From contig DBCQ01000032.1 of NCBI GenBank assembly GCA_002293155.1, positions 1-51,750 of the forward strand: a stretch of DNA of 51,750 bases, read 5' to 3'. The translations under genes were made by a program, and so were the position numbers. The notes beneath the pieces are model-generated. The model had not been told where the DNA came from and made no database searches. It worked only from the letters and a program-made list of their open reading frames with translations. This stretch comes from Burkholderiales bacterium UBA954 (lineage in GTDB: Bacteria; Pseudomonadota; Gammaproteobacteria; Burkholderiales; Burkholderiaceae_A). Below are positions 34,770 to 45,090 of this stretch, piece by piece (the first letter of the stretch is position 1; each line of letters begins with the position of its first letter).

Positions 34770-36083
34770 CTATTGAACCTTGGCGGTGTTAACGTTATCG
34801 AGCAGGGTCAGGCGTGCGCGGAGATCGTTGGCTACTTTTTCAAACTGCCGGAGTTGCGCGCCAACGAGCGTTGGGACTTGAGGGTTCTCGGCAAGTATTC
34901 GACTTGGGTCCATATGTCGGCCGTTGACAAGAAATTCATAGTGAAGGTGCGGTCCGGTCGCCCAACCGGTCGAGCCCACAAAACCGATGACCTCACCCAT
35001 CTGGACTGTCTTGCCACGCGCCAACGTGGGGGAGTAGCCGCTGAGGTGTGCGTAGAGGGTTGAGTAGCGTTCATTATGTTTAATTTCAACCGTATTGCCA
35101 TAGCCTGTGCTCCAGCCTTTTGAAACGACCACACCATCAGCAACTGAGCGCACGGGCGTTCCATTCGGGGCAGCATAATCCACGCCGCGATGGGCCCTCG
35201 GGTCACCAAACAGAGGGTGTAGGCGATAGCTTGTAAACCCTGATGACATTCGGGTGTAACGCAGGGGCTCGGCTAAGAAGCCCCGCTTAACCGATTTGCC
35301 TTGCGCATCATAGAAATTTCCTTTGCCGCTCTCCGGGTTCTCAAAATAGAGCGCCTCGTAGGTTTTCTGGCCAGCCTCAAACCGCACAGCACTTAACTTG
35401 TACGCACCGATATCTTTCCCGCCCACGAGCTGATTCTCGTAAATCACGCGGACAATGTCGCCGGCGTTGACCTGACGACGGAAGTCAAGGTCCGATTCAA
35501 AGAGCGTGACGACCTGCTCGGTGATGGCCTCCGGCACACCGGCCTCATCCATTGCGCCGAAAAATGATCGCCCGACTTGTACCGAACGGTGTTCAATGCG
35601 TGTCTCAGATCCAAGCCGTGCGGTGCGGGTGAGGAACTGACCCTCACCGGTGCGTTCGACGATCCATGCATCGAGCTTATTGAGGAGCTGCAGTCGCAGC
35701 AATTTACCCTCAAGGTCGGTGCGGACCAGCGCCGTTTGCCCGACGTTACTTCTGAGTACCGCGTTGGTCCGAGAGTCACGTCTTAGGTAGGCCCGCGCTG
35801 CCGGGTCCTCGACACCAAGCCGCTCGAGCAATGCCTCTACAGAGTCGTTTTTTCGGACCTCATCTTCACGGGTGAGCTCTAGGCCATGGGCCGACAAGGC
35901 AGAGGCCTGTTCGGTCAGCCCTGTGGGCTTTAGTTCGACAGCGACACTGGCGAGCAGCATCTTGGATTCCGCCTCCGATACCCCTGAAACGCCTAGGGCT
36001 GTAATCAGTGCCATCATCAGCCCGAAAACGGCTGGACCGACCGTCCAGAGGCGTTCGGGGTTCTGAATGGAGAAGCGTCGCAT
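34770..36083 (-). CDS. M23-family peptidoglycan endopeptidase (MepM-like)
   Basis: Membrane-anchored LytM-type peptidase. It has an N-terminal hydrophobic anchor (VGPAVFGLMMALITALG), an intermediate domain of the OapA/Csd3 type, then the zinc peptidase domain with HRGVDYAAPNGTPV (His and Asp ligands) and HLHYEFLVNG (HxH) near residue 390. All the zinc ligands expected for activity are present, unlike EnvC/NlpD-type degenerate proteins. It likely cleaves D,D-crosslinks during wall growth. The anmK neighbour links it to murein turnover. Confidence 0.9.
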   Translation of the reverse strand: MRRFSIQNPERLWTVGPAVFGLMMALITALGVSGVSEAESKMLLASVAVELKPTGLTEQASALSAHGLELTREDEVRKNDSVEALLERLGVEDPAARAYLRRDSRTNAVLRSNVGQTALVRTDLEGKLLRLQLLNKLDAWIVERTGEGQFLTRTARLGSETRIEHRSVQVGRSFFGAMDEAGVPEAITEQVVTLFESDLDFRRQVNAGDIVRVIYENQLVGGKDIGAYKLSAVRFEAGQKTYEALYFENPESGKGNFYDAQGKSVKRGFLAEPLRYTRMSSGFTSYRLHPLFGDPRAHRGVDYAAPNGTPVRSVADGVVVSKGWSTGYGNTVEIKHNERYSTLYAHLSGYSPTLARGKTVQMGEVIGFVGSTGWATGPHLHYEFLVNGRHMDPSRILAENPQVPTLVGAQLRQFEKVANDLRARLTLLDNVNTAKVQ

Positions 36084-36167
36084 AAGGGCTAAAATTCTAG
36101 CCTCTTATCGGAGTGCCGTCCTACCAAATGGCCGGATCCGTTAGATCGTGTTGTTCCCCTAATCTAA

Positions 36168-37448
36168 ATGAGTCATGGCGTGCGTCAGAACCCAATAACC
36201 CAGAGTGCCGTTGAGCAGCCCGCGCCGGTCGCTGTCTCGGCAGGCGTCGAGCAGGCCATGGCGGTTGCGATGCGCGGCTGTGATGAACTCCTGGTCGCTC
36301 AAGAGTTCATCAATAAACTTGTGCGTTCCGAGAAAACCCAGAAACCTCTGCGCATCAAGCTCGGCTTAGATCCCACCGCACCTGATCTGCACCTTGGCCA
36401 TACCGTCGTGCTCAATAAGCTGCGCCAGCTACAAGATTTGGGACACACCGTGATTTTTCTCATTGGGGACTTCACGGCGCTGATCGGTGATCCTACAGGC
36501 AGGAATGCAACGCGCCCGCCCCTATCGACCGAGGAAATAAAAGCCAACGCGGAGACTTATTTCAAGCAGGCAGCGCTTGTGCTGGACGCTGACAAAACCG
36601 AGATCCGTTATAACTCGGAGTGGTGCGACCCCCTTGGGGCACGGGGCATGATTCAACTGGCGGCACGCTACACCGTGGCCAGGATGCTCGAGCGTGATGA
36701 TTTCACAAAGCGTTATAAGGGCGGGGTCCCCATCTCGGTCCATGAGTTTCTCTACCCCTTGGTCCAGGGTTATGACTCAGTCGCCTTAGAGGCAGATTTA
36801 GAACTTGGCGGTACTGATCAGAAATTTAATCTCCTGATGGGCCGTGAGTTACAGCGCGAGTATGGGCAGGAGCCCCAATGCATTCTGACAATGCCGCTTC
36901 TGGTTGGACTTGATGGTGTCGAGAAGATGTCCAAGAGTAAGGGTAACTATGTCGGCATTTCTGAAAGGCCCTCAGAAATATTTGGCAAACTCATGTCGAT
37001 TTCTGATGTGTTGATGTGGAACTACTTTGAACTGCTCTCTTCGCGGCCGATGACCCAGATTGCCGCCCTAAAGGCGGAGGTCGAGGCAGGCCGAAACCCG
37101 CGCGATATTAAAGTTGATCTCGCCGTTGAAATCGTTGCCCGTTTCCACGGAGATGCGGCTGCGCATCGTGCTGTTGAGGATTTTGAAGCGCGCGTCAAGC
37201 AAGGCGCAATCCCGGACGACATTGCGGAGATCACCTGCACGGCAACGGGGACTGATGGTTTGGGCTTAGTGGCGGTTCTCAAGCAGGCCGGCCTTGTTCC
37301 CTCATCTTCGGAGGGCATTCGCAATATCGAGCAAGGAGGCGTCCGCGTTGACGGCCAGAGGATTGAGGATCGGCAGTGCATGCTCAGCCCAGGGGTCTAT
37401 GTGGTCCAGGTGGGCAAGCGCAAATTCTCGAGGGTGACGATCAAATGA
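36168..37448 (+). CDS. tyrS: Tyrosyl-tRNA synthetase
   Basis: Class I aminoacyl-tRNA synthetase. It has the HIGH-type motif HLGH in [19 protein letters not shown], the [11 protein letters not shown] loop and a C-terminal S4 RNA-binding domain (about residue 360 onward). The sequence type ([11 protein letters not shown]... LGLDPTAPD) is the TyrRS-2 form of many proteobacteria. The ATG used gives a 25-residue N-terminal extension, and there is no convincing Shine-Dalgarno. The stop overlaps the heme A synthase start (ATGA). Confidence 0.94.
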   Translation: MSHGVRQNPITQSAVEQPAPVAVSAGVEQAMAVAMRGCDELLVAQEFINKLVRSEKTQKPLRIKLGLDPTAPDLHLGHTVVLNKLRQLQDLGHTVIFLIGDFTALIGDPTGRNATRPPLSTEEIKANAETYFKQAALVLDADKTEIRYNSEWCDPLGARGMIQLAARYTVARMLERDDFTKRYKGGVPISVHEFLYPLVQGYDSVALEADLELGGTDQKFNLLMGRELQREYGQEPQCILTMPLLVGLDGVEKMSKSKGNYVGISERPSEIFGKLMSISDVLMWNYFELLSSRPMTQIAALKAEVEAGRNPRDIKVDLAVEIVARFHGDAAAHRAVEDFEARVKQGAIPDDIAEITCTATGTDGLGLVAVLKQAGLVPSSSEGIRNIEQGGVRVDGQRIEDRQCMLSPGVYVVQVGKRKFSRVTIK

Positions 37449-38506
37449 CGATCCGAAGGAGCCCCGACCCGGTTGCGCAGATGCCCAATAGCTCGGCACG
37501 TGAGCCGGCCGGCGCGCTGCAGACCTTAGGCTGGGTGGCCATCACCGCAGTCTATTTTCTGATTCTGGTGGGAGGGACGGTGCGGGCGACGGGGGCGGGT
37601 ATGGGATGCCCCGACTGGCCTTTGTGTTTCGGCCAGTGGATTCCGCCCGTCCATGAGAGTCAGCTGCCCAGCAATTGGCGGGAAATCTACGCGAATCGTG
37701 GATACGCGACAGCACCCTTTGACGCAACGAAAACCTGGATCGAGTACATCAACCGTCTCGTTGGGGCATCAATAGGTCTGCTGATCATCGCCTTCGTAGC
37801 GGTGTGCAGTCGTTATCGCCGTATTGATCCGCCCGTTTTCTGGGTGGCGGTGATTGCGCTAATCGCGGTCGGTTTTAATGGATGGCTGGGGTCGCAGGTC
37901 GTGTCATCCAATCTCAAGCCTGTCGTGATTTCATTGCATATGGCAGGCGCATTTTTTGTTCAGATGGCTCTCATCTATGCCACGACGCGTGCGAGTCGTG
38001 CAGGCTTTGTGGCTGAGGTCCGTGGGGTCCTGCCGACCTGGTTTCGTAATCTCTTACTCTTTACGATGGGCGCCTTGATTGTGCAGATCATACTGGGGCT
38101 GCAGATTCGCGAGAGTATTGACTGGATTAGCAGAAGCATGACGGGGGCCGAGCGCGATCAATGGATTGCGCTCGTTCCACAGATTTTTTATGTCCATCGC
38201 TCATTTTCTTGGGTGATTCTTGGCCTGGCCTGTCTACTGGTTTGGAAGATTTTCAAAAGCCGTCTTCGCAGAACCCTGCTGGGCCGATCCGCCATGGTGT
38301 TGGTAGGCCTGATAGTTTTTGAGATGCTTCTTGGGGGCGCTTTGAATCATCTTGATTTCCCCGCCGTGGCGCAGCCGCTTCATCTGCTTGCCGCGCACCT
38401 TATTTTCGGTGTGTTGTGGTTTCAATGGTGTGTCTTGTCGGTGAGTCGAGACCCCGCCGGCACCGTATTTTCTTCTCCAACGACGAATAGGAACTCTTAT
38501 GTTTGA
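37445..38506 (+). CDS. ctaA: Heme A synthase (CtaA/COX15 family)
   Basis: Multi-spanning membrane enzyme that oxidises heme O to heme A for cytochrome oxidase. Family signatures are [20 protein letters not shown], the heme-ligand regions around [24 protein letters not shown] and [10 protein letters not shown], and eight hydrophobic segments in 353 residues. The loop with [13 protein letters not shown] and [12 protein letters not shown] looks more like the Bacteroidota-type CtaA than the usual betaproteobacterial one, as judged from memory. It lies outside any cox cluster and overlaps tyrS and glyA at both ends. Confidence 0.88.
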   Translation: MTIRRSPDPVAQMPNSSAREPAGALQTLGWVAITAVYFLILVGGTVRATGAGMGCPDWPLCFGQWIPPVHESQLPSNWREIYANRGYATAPFDATKTWIEYINRLVGASIGLLIIAFVAVCSRYRRIDPPVFWVAVIALIAVGFNGWLGSQVVSSNLKPVVISLHMAGAFFVQMALIYATTRASRAGFVAEVRGVLPTWFRNLLLFTMGALIVQIILGLQIRESIDWISRSMTGAERDQWIALVPQIFYVHRSFSWVILGLACLLVWKIFKSRLRRTLLGRSAMVLVGLIVFEMLLGGALNHLDFPAVAQPLHLLAAHLIFGVLWFQWCVLSVSRDPAGTVFSSPTTNRNSYV

Positions 38507-39743
38507 TCGCCACACGCACCTTGACCAACTTGATACGGATGTCGCCCGCGCGATTACTGACGAGAATGCACGGCAGGAGGCGCACATTGAACTCATTGCC
38601 TCTGAAAACTACGCAAGCCCAGCGGTGATGGAAGCGCAGGGCTCGCAGCTGACAAACAAATATGCTGAAGGCTATCCGGGTAGACGTTACTACGGGGGCT
38701 GCGAGCATGTTGACACCGTCGAGCAGATTGCGATTGACCGATTAAAAAAAATCTATGGAGCCGAGGCTGCAAACGTTCAGCCACACTCTGGGGCTCAGGC
38801 GAATCAGGCGGTATTTCTGGCATTTCTAAAGCCGGGCGACACGATCATGGGTTTGTCGCTGGCAGAGGGTGGCCACCTGACCCATGGGATGCCGCTCAAT
38901 ATGTCAGGCAAGTGGTTCAATGTGGTCGCCTATGGCCTAAATTCCAAAGAGGAAATTGATTATGACCAGATGGAGGCATTGGCCCATACCCACAAGCCGA
39001 AGCTGCTGATTGCAGGCGCATCGGCCTATTCCCTTAAGACCGACTGGGCACGGTTTTCGAGAGTGGCCAAGGATATCGGCGCAATTTTTATGGTGGATAT
39101 GGCGCATTACTCGGGGCTGATTGCGGGTGGTGTGTATCCGAATCCGGTCCCCCATGCGGACATCGTCACATCAACCACGCACAAGAGTCTTCGTGGGCCA
39201 CGCGGTGGGATTATTCTAATGAAGTCGATGCACGAAAAAGCAATCAATAGTGCTGTATTTCCTGGCCTGCAGGGCGGGCCGCTGATGCATGTGATTGCAG
39301 CAAAAGCCGTTGCTTTTGGCGAAGCACTAAAACCGGAATTTAAAATTTATTCGCAGAAGATTCTCGATAACGCGCAGGCCCTGTCTCAGGCACTTGTTGC
39401 CCGAGGATTGCGGATTGTATCGGGCCGAACGGAGAGCCATCTGATGCTCGTCGATCTTCGTGCAAAGTCGATTACGGGTAAGGCCGCGGAAGCGGCGCTC
39501 GGCGCAGCGCACATCACGGTTAATAAAAATGCAATTCCGAACGATCCTGAAAAGCCGATGGTCACCAGTGGTATTCGGCTTGGAACCCCTGCCTGCACCA
39601 CTCGGGGGTTTGGCACCACAGAGATGACCCTTGTGGGCAATCTGATTGCGGATGTCCTTGAGGCGCCCGCCGATGATCAGGTGATCGCGAAAGTCCGTAC
39701 CCAGGTCGGCAACCTGACAGCAAAGTTTCCGGTGTATCGCTAG
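38499..39743 (+). CDS. glyA: Serine hydroxymethyltransferase
   Basis: PLP enzyme interconverting serine and glycine with tetrahydrofolate, the main source of one-carbon units. The [20 protein letters not shown] start, GCEHVDTVE, the PLP-lysine motif [16 protein letters not shown] and the C-terminal [14 protein letters not shown] are all present. 414 residues is typical. The start overlaps the end of the heme A synthase gene by 8 bp, and nrdR follows after 14 bp, the usual Burkholderiales order. Confidence 0.96.
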   Translation: MFDRHTHLDQLDTDVARAITDENARQEAHIELIASENYASPAVMEAQGSQLTNKYAEGYPGRRYYGGCEHVDTVEQIAIDRLKKIYGAEAANVQPHSGAQANQAVFLAFLKPGDTIMGLSLAEGGHLTHGMPLNMSGKWFNVVAYGLNSKEEIDYDQMEALAHTHKPKLLIAGASAYSLKTDWARFSRVAKDIGAIFMVDMAHYSGLIAGGVYPNPVPHADIVTSTTHKSLRGPRGGIILMKSMHEKAINSAVFPGLQGGPLMHVIAAKAVAFGEALKPEFKIYSQKILDNAQALSQALVARGLRIVSGRTESHLMLVDLRAKSITGKAAEAALGAAHITVNKNAIPNDPEKPMVTSGIRLGTPACTTRGFGTTEMTLVGNLIADVLEAPADDQVIAKVRTQVGNLTAKFPVYR

Positions 39744-39757
39744 TCGGTACAGTCGCC

Positions 39758-40261
39758 ATGCGTTGTCCCGCTTGTGGATCAGAAGACACCCAGGTTACCG
39801 AGACCCGGGTCTCGGAAGATGGTGTCGAGATTCGCCGCCGCCGGCGATGCCTTGCCTGCAGCCGTCGATTTAAGACTGTTGAGCGAATTGAGCTGTCACT
39901 ACCCTATGTTGTCAAGAAAAATGGCGCACGGCTTGAGTTTGACGAGAAACGACTGCGCGCGAGTTTCTTGCTGGCCTTACGTAAGCGGCCAGTACCAGCC
40001 GAGATTGTTGATGCGGCGGTCCGGCGTGTTGAAGAGCAGCTCGCAGCCAGCGGCGAGCGTGAAGTCTCAACACAGCGTATTGGTGAACTTGTGATGCTTG
40101 AGCTTAAGAGGCTAGATAAAGTCGCCTATATCCGTTTTGCTTCGGTCTACCGAAGCTTCCAGGATGTGGCTGAATTCCAAGAGCTAGTCGCTGAAGTGAG
40201 TCCCCGGCAGGGTTCGAAATCCAGCCTTAAGATCTCCCGAAAATCGGACAAGAAGAGATAG
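39758..40261 (+). CDS. nrdR: Transcriptional repressor NrdR
   Basis: Zinc-ribbon/ATP-cone repressor of ribonucleotide reductase genes. The N-terminal ribbon has [13 protein letters not shown] and CLACSRRF (two CxxC pairs), followed by the ATP-cone domain ([20 protein letters not shown] to about residue 140). 167 residues. Its stop codon directly abuts the ribD start, as in many proteobacteria, so it belongs to the riboflavin transcription unit without being part of the pathway. Confidence 0.95.
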   Translation: MRCPACGSEDTQVTETRVSEDGVEIRRRRRCLACSRRFKTVERIELSLPYVVKKNGARLEFDEKRLRASFLLALRKRPVPAEIVDAAVRRVEEQLAASGEREVSTQRIGELVMLELKRLDKVAYIRFASVYRSFQDVAEFQELVAEVSPRQGSKSSLKISRKSDKKR

Positions 40262-41368
40262 ATGTATACCCCCGACGATGAACGGTTAATGCGTCATGCA
40301 CTTGGTCTAGCATCTCGGGGGCTCTTCACCACTACGCCAAACCCAAGAGTTGGCTGCGTATTGGTGAAAGATGGAATTGTGGTGGGTGAGGGCTGGCATC
40401 GTCGGGCGGGCGAATCCCATGCAGAGGTTCTGGCGATCGCAGACGCTGGCCCCCACCGTGCGCTGGGTGCAACCGCCTATGTCACGCTCGAGCCTTGTAA
40501 TCATGTTGGCCGCACACCGCCTTGCGTCGATGCGCTTCAGCAGGCAGGAATCAGCCGGCTGATCGTCGCGATGCAAGATCCGAATCCACTGGTTTCGGGC
40601 CAGGGCTTACAGCGATGTCGTGAACTCGGCATTGATGTCCGGTGTGGGCTCTTATCCGACGACGCGATGGATTTAAATCCGGGATTCTTTAAACGCATGA
40701 TGACGGGCCTGCCATGGGTTCGAGTGAAAACAGCGATTTCTGTGGACGGGCGTACCGCCCTTTCTAACGGCGACAGTCAGTGGATCACCAGCAGACTGGC
40801 CCGTGATGATGGCCATGCCTGGCGTGCGCGGGCCTGCGCAGTGTTAACCGGGATTGGTACGGTTCGGCATGACAACCCGCAGATGAATGTACGGGCTGTG
40901 GAAACCACGCGCCAGCCCCTGCGTGTGGTGGTTGACGCACGATTTGAAATTGACCTGCAGTCCGCGGTACTTGCAGGAGGGCATGCGCTTGTGGTGATTG
41001 CGGTTGACCCTCGAAAGCCTGTCTACGCGGAAAAGTTTCTGTCATTAAAAGAGCGCGGTGTGGAGGTGATTGAACTGCCGCCTACACAGGAGGGCAAGGT
41101 GGACCTTGGTCTCCTGATGCAGGCATTGGGTGAGCGCGCGATGAATGAAGTGCATGTTGAAGCGGGTGCCCAGCTCACCGGCGCGATGATGCAGCAGGGG
41201 CTGATCGATGAGTGGTTGGTGTACATGGCCCCCACGTTTCTCGGGGAGGGCCTGCCAATTGCCGCAGGTATTGGGCCTTGGTCGACGCCCGATCAGGCCC
41301 CGCGTTGGCGCTGGAAGCAGCCAACAGTGGTTGGCGATGCCATTCGCGCCCAGTTGGTAAAGGCCTAG
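40262..41368 (+). CDS. ribD: Riboflavin biosynthesis deaminase/reductase RibD
   Basis: Bifunctional enzyme. The N-terminal cytidine-deaminase-like domain has zinc motif HAEV and PCNHVGRTPPC; the C-terminal reductase domain begins near residue 150 (WVRVKTAISVDGRTAL). Together they carry out the second and third steps of riboflavin synthesis from GTP. 368 residues is normal. The start follows the nrdR stop with no gap, so it is translated by coupling; there is no room for a riboswitch here. Confidence 0.95.
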   Translation: MYTPDDERLMRHALGLASRGLFTTTPNPRVGCVLVKDGIVVGEGWHRRAGESHAEVLAIADAGPHRALGATAYVTLEPCNHVGRTPPCVDALQQAGISRLIVAMQDPNPLVSGQGLQRCRELGIDVRCGLLSDDAMDLNPGFFKRMMTGLPWVRVKTAISVDGRTALSNGDSQWITSRLARDDGHAWRARACAVLTGIGTVRHDNPQMNVRAVETTRQPLRVVVDARFEIDLQSAVLAGGHALVVIAVDPRKPVYAEKFLSLKERGVEVIELPPTQEGKVDLGLLMQALGERAMNEVHVEAGAQLTGAMMQQGLIDEWLVYMAPTFLGEGLPIAAGIGPWSTPDQAPRWRWKQPTVVGDAIRAQLVKA

Positions 41369-41378
41369 GCGAAACGGC

Positions 41379-41384
41379 TAGACT
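41379..41384 (+). promoter_or_regulatory. Putative -10 box 6 nt before the ribE ATG
   Basis: TAGACT with a TTGGTA (41354-41359) 19 nt upstream could form a weak internal promoter giving a nearly leaderless ribE mRNA. GAGG in the same interval could equally serve as a ribosome-binding site, so this is the weakest of the five cases of this spacing in the window. Confidence 0.25.
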
Positions 41385-41390
41385 GAGGCT

Positions 41391-42002
41391 ATGTTTACTG
41401 GAATTGTTCAGGCCATCGGTGAGATTACTGCGGTTGCACGACAGGGTCGTGACAGTCGTCTAACAGTCGCCTTTCGGGACTTGGACTGTGCTGATGTCCG
41501 GATCGGCGACTCGATTGCAATGAATGGCGCCTGTATGACGGTTGTTGCCTTGACGCCGCTGTCGTTTCAGGTCGACATGTCTCAAGAAAGCCTCCAGCGC
41601 ACGACAAGGCTTGATCAGATTGGGCCGGTTAATCTCGAGAAGGCGATGTCTGCCTCTGATCGATTCGGCGGTCACCTGGTCAGTGGCCATATTGATGGAG
41701 TCGCTCATGTCAAAACAGTAGCGCCTATCGGAGAGTCCTGGGAAATGGTGGTGGTATTACCTGCGCGTTGGTCGCCGTATGTGTCCGAAAAGGGCTCAAT
41801 TGCGCTTGATGGTGTTAGTCTGACGATCAATTCCGTACACGATCATGGGTCAACGACCGATATCTCGGTCAATCTAATTCCGCACACCTGGCGGCAAACC
41901 ACGCTACATCATCGTCAGCCAGGCGATGCAATTAATGTTGAGATCGATTCGATCGCAAAACAGATCGCCCGCGTCGTTGAGCGGCTTCAATTAAAAAAGT
42001 GA
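41391..42002 (+). CDS. ribE: Riboflavin synthase, alpha subunit
   Basis: Final enzyme of riboflavin synthesis, dismutating two lumazine molecules. It starts with the invariant [12 protein letters not shown] and has two repeated lumazine-binding barrels (residues about 1-95 and 96-190), including [10 protein letters not shown] and SLTINSV in the second. 203 residues. It lies 22 bp after ribD and 3 bp before ribBA. Confidence 0.95.
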   Translation: MFTGIVQAIGEITAVARQGRDSRLTVAFRDLDCADVRIGDSIAMNGACMTVVALTPLSFQVDMSQESLQRTTRLDQIGPVNLEKAMSASDRFGGHLVSGHIDGVAHVKTVAPIGESWEMVVVLPARWSPYVSEKGSIALDGVSLTINSVHDHGSTTDISVNLIPHTWRQTTLHHRQPGDAINVEIDSIAKQIARVVERLQLKK

Positions 42003-42005
42003 TGT

Positions 42006-43121
42006 ATGACGACACGTTTTCTTTCTGAGCCGGCCGCATTGATCGACGAGATTCGTGCGGGACGTATGGTTGTGCTTGTGGACGACGAAGACCGCGAAAA
42101 TGAGGGCGATCTTGTGATGGCGGCTTCGACAGTTACCGCTGACGCGATTAACTTTATGGCCAAGCATGGCCGAGGCTTAATCTGTCTTACCCTGACAGAG
42201 GCTCGCTGCGAGCAGTTAAATCTTCAGTTGATGGTCAATGACAATCGCTCATCGCACGGCACTGCGTTTACGATTTCAATTGAAGCCGCCCAGGGTGTCA
42301 CCACGGGCATCAGCGCATCGGATCGGGCCACAACAATCGCGGCGGCGGTTGCGCAGAATGCGAGGCCTCAAGATCTCGTGCAGCCAGGCCATATTTTCCC
42401 CCTAAAAGCCCAGCCCGGCGGCGTACTGGCCAGGGCGGGGCATACGGAGGCCGGCTGTGACCTCGCCCAGCTCGCAGGCCTTGAGCCAGCCTCAGTGATT
42501 TGCGAGATTTTAAAAGATGACGGATCGATGGCACGGCTACCTGATCTGATCGAGTTTGCAAGAGTCCACGGCTTAAAAATTGGAACGATCGCAGACCTCA
42601 TTAAGTACCGAAGTGCGAATGAGAGCCTTGTCACGCGCTTAGCTGATCGCCCAATACGTACGGCTCATGGTGAGTTCCGCCTGGTGGTGTATGAAGACCG
42701 GGCAGCCCACCAACCCCACCTGGCCCTGGTGATGGGCAGCCCCGCGCCTGCGCGTGAGAGCTTAGTCCGAGTCCACGAGCCCTTTACCGTTCTTGATGCG
42801 ATTGACGCGGATAGCGGTACCCACAGCTGGAGCCTTGCCCGGGCCCTTGAGGCGGTCCGGGTTCATGGGGAGGGGGTCGTCGTGATGCTCAATTGCGCGC
42901 CTCCCGCTGGGGTACTACTTGAGAAATTACGGGCCACTAGCCCCCGGGAATCATCCGGTGGGTCAAGTGCACAATTGCGTAACTATGGGATTGGGGCAGC
43001 AATCTTGCGGGATTTGGGAGTGGGCAAGATGCGGGTATTGTCGCAACCCAGAAAAATGCCCAGCATGATGGGCTTCGGTTTGGAAGTGGTGGGGTATCGA
43101 GGTGGAGATCATGATGAATGA
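42006..43121 (+). CDS. ribBA: 3,4-dihydroxy-2-butanone-4-phosphate synthase with degenerate GTP cyclohydrolase II domain
   Basis: The N-terminal ~205 residues form an intact RibB domain ([40 protein letters not shown]) that makes the four-carbon riboflavin precursor from ribulose 5-phosphate. The C-terminal RibA-like domain keeps the fold outline ([38 protein letters not shown]). It lacks the zinc cysteines (RCDC region), the QEGRGIG catalytic loop and the usual active-site residues, so it should not be a working GTP cyclohydrolase II. Such RibBX proteins are known in proteobacteria; a separate ribA is expected elsewhere in the genome. Confidence 0.9.
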   Translation: MTTRFLSEPAALIDEIRAGRMVVLVDDEDRENEGDLVMAASTVTADAINFMAKHGRGLICLTLTEARCEQLNLQLMVNDNRSSHGTAFTISIEAAQGVTTGISASDRATTIAAAVAQNARPQDLVQPGHIFPLKAQPGGVLARAGHTEAGCDLAQLAGLEPASVICEILKDDGSMARLPDLIEFARVHGLKIGTIADLIKYRSANESLVTRLADRPIRTAHGEFRLVVYEDRAAHQPHLALVMGSPAPARESLVRVHEPFTVLDAIDADSGTHSWSLARALEAVRVHGEGVVVMLNCAPPAGVLLEKLRATSPRESSGGSSAQLRNYGIGAAILRDLGVGKMRVLSQPRKMPSMMGFGLEVVGYRGGDHDE

Positions 43122-43590
43122 GTTAAAGGTCGACTCTGATGGTGAAGGCCTTCGGATTGCAATTGTTCAAGCCCGGTTTAATGAGTCGATCGGTGAGGCG
43201 CAGCGCGAGGCCTGCCTAAAGGAATTATTAGCACTCGGCGTTGATCTCAACGATATTGTTGCGATTACGGTCCCCGGCGCTCTCGAAATCCCATTGGCCC
43301 TGTCGCAGCTTGCAGAGACAGGGCGCTTCGATGCCCTGATCGCGCTTGGCGCTGTGATTCGTGGGGAGACCTATCACTTCGAAATTGTTTCTAATGAATC
43401 AGCCGCAGGAATTGGGCGCGTTGCAATGGAATTTCATATTCCGATTGCCAACGGTGTCTTGACAACCGACACCGATGAACAGGCAGCCGTCCGGGCGACT
43501 GACAAAGGCCGGGATTGCGCCCGGGTCGCGGTCGAGATGGCCAACCTTCTGTTTGCGATCGATGATCAGCTGAGCAGTGACGATGAGTAA
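43111..43590 (+). CDS. ribH: 6,7-dimethyl-8-ribityllumazine synthase
   Basis: Penultimate riboflavin enzyme. Family features are [36 protein letters not shown] and [15 protein letters not shown], including the catalytic His in the TYHFE segment. The chosen ATG at 43111 overlaps the ribBA end and has GGTGGAG upstream. A GTG at 43102 and another ATG at 43114 are also possible. 159 residues. nusB begins within its last codons. Confidence 0.94.
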   Translation: MMNELKVDSDGEGLRIAIVQARFNESIGEAQREACLKELLALGVDLNDIVAITVPGALEIPLALSQLAETGRFDALIALGAVIRGETYHFEIVSNESAAGIGRVAMEFHIPIANGVLTTDTDEQAAVRATDKGRDCARVAVEMANLLFAIDDQLSSDDE

Positions 43591-44038
43591 GGCCCCAGGG
43601 GCTGCGGGCCGTGTTGATCGGGTTGCCCGAGGAACGCGCCGCGCGTCTCGTGGGCTGGTGGTACAGGGGATTTATCAGTGGCTCGTTGCCAGCGAAGAGC
43701 CTGAGGCGATTGATGCGTTTCTGCGCGAGCAGGACGCTTTTGAGCGTTGCGATCAGGAGTATTTTTCAACGCTTCTGCATGGCGTCTTGCGCGATCCAAC
43801 AGCACTCCGAGAGGCATTTTCATCTCAGCTTGATCGGCCAATTCAGGAGCTATCTCCGGTCGAGCACGCCATTTTGTTGCTCGCAAGCTATGAGTTCTTG
43901 CATGTTCCAGAGGTTCCATATCGTGTGATCATCAATGAGGCAATTGAGCTGGGAAAGTCGTTTGGCGGGACTGACGGCCATAAGTACATTAACGGCGTCC
44001 TCGATAAGCTAGCGATCCAACTTCGTCCGCATGGCTAA
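43583..44038 (+). CDS. nusB: Transcription antitermination factor NusB
   Basis: RNA-binding helical protein that with NusE nucleates antitermination of rRNA operons. The typical segments are [37 protein letters not shown] and [20 protein letters not shown] followed by [11 protein letters not shown]. 151 residues. The ATG lies inside the ribH stop region, and the gene overlaps thiL by 8 bp. Confidence 0.94.
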   Translation: MSKAPGAAGRVDRVARGTRRASRGLVVQGIYQWLVASEEPEAIDAFLREQDAFERCDQEYFSTLLHGVLRDPTALREAFSSQLDRPIQELSPVEHAILLLASYEFLHVPEVPYRVIINEAIELGKSFGGTDGHKYINGVLDKLAIQLRPHG

Positions 44039-45071
44039 GCTCGGTGAATTTGATTTTATTGACCAATTTCTGAAGGCCCAGTCGGCGCAGGCACAATCGT
44101 TTCATCGCCAGCCCCACGCGCTTGGGATTGGTGACGATGCGGCGCTCGTCCCACCGGCTGCGTTGGGCCCAGACGAGCAGTTTGTCGTCTCAACCGATAT
44201 GCTCATCGAAGGTCGTCATTACGCGGCCAATGTCGACCCTCGGTCGCTTGGCCACAAGGTGCTCGCGGTCAACCTCTCAGATCTTGCAGCAATGGGCGCT
44301 CGGCCAGTTGGATGCACTCTCGCTGCCGCGTTACGGTCCATTGATGAGGCCTGGCTAAGAGAATTTCTAGAGGGATTTTTTGCGCTGTCTCGGCGTTTCC
44401 AGTGCCCCCTCATTGGTGGTGATACAACGGGGCTACCCGCCAACGCTCCCCAGGTCTTTTCGGTCACCGTTATGGGCGCAGTTCCGATCGGGCAAGCCCT
44501 GAGGCGCGATGGCGTTCGTGTCGGTGATGACCTCTGGGTCTCGGGTAGGCTAGGAGGCCCAGCCTATGCCCTAAGTCAAGAGTCCAGCCATGAGAAGTTG
44601 AATTGGCCGTCACCGAGACTCGCCTTGGGCGAGCAACTCCGCGGTATTGCTTCGGCAGCTATTGATGTTTCGGATGGTCTGTCCTCTGAGATCGGACATC
44701 TCTTAAGCGCGTCGGGAGCGGTCTACCACCAGAGCGGAGAATTCCCTGCGCTTTCAGCGGTGATGAACTGGGAGGCGATTGCGCTGAGTCGGGATCTGCT
44801 GAGTGCGGTTGATGCCAAACAACTCGATCCTACTGATGCACGGATTTTTGCCGTTACGGGCGGCGACGAGTACGAACTCGCCTTTACTGCGCCCGTTCAC
44901 CGCCGCGAGGCAATTCTTCGCCTAATGCAACCCCTCGGTCTCGAACTCACCCGCATCGGATCAATCCAGGGATCGAATTCTCAACAGATTGTCTGGCAGA
45001 CCGCCGATGGCGTCGCCATTGATCGTGCAGCTGAGGCAAGATGTCAACAACCTGGGTTTACTCATTTCTAA
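44031..45071 (+). CDS. thiL: Thiamine-monophosphate kinase
   Basis: Phosphorylates thiamine monophosphate to thiamine diphosphate, the cofactor of the IolD-like enzyme in this window among others. PurM-like fold with GIGDDAALV, the KVLAVNLSDLAAMGARP motif, IGGDTTG and AIDVSDGLSSEIGHLL. 346 residues, slightly above the usual 325. It overlaps nusB by 8 bp and is followed 19 bp later by pgpA, the usual order in proteobacteria. Confidence 0.94.
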   Translation: MAKLGEFDFIDQFLKAQSAQAQSFHRQPHALGIGDDAALVPPAALGPDEQFVVSTDMLIEGRHYAANVDPRSLGHKVLAVNLSDLAAMGARPVGCTLAAALRSIDEAWLREFLEGFFALSRRFQCPLIGGDTTGLPANAPQVFSVTVMGAVPIGQALRRDGVRVGDDLWVSGRLGGPAYALSQESSHEKLNWPSPRLALGEQLRGIASAAIDVSDGLSSEIGHLLSASGAVYHQSGEFPALSAVMNWEAIALSRDLLSAVDAKQLDPTDARIFAVTGGDEYELAFTAPVHRREAILRLMQPLGLELTRIGSIQGSNSQQIVWQTADGVAIDRAAEARCQQPGFTHF

Positions 45072-45090
45072 TTTGACCGCCCCAACCTCT

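Noticed and set aside
36084..36167. Consensus promoters in the gap between the M23 peptidase and tyrS
   Set aside because: Only a TAGAAT-like box on the - strand at 36094-36099 is visible, without a -35; no convincing tyrS promoter or T-box-type leader was found.
40200..40262. FMN riboswitch before the riboflavin genes
   Set aside because: nrdR abuts ribD with no gap and no RFN-like conserved segments were seen; the rib genes are read from upstream.
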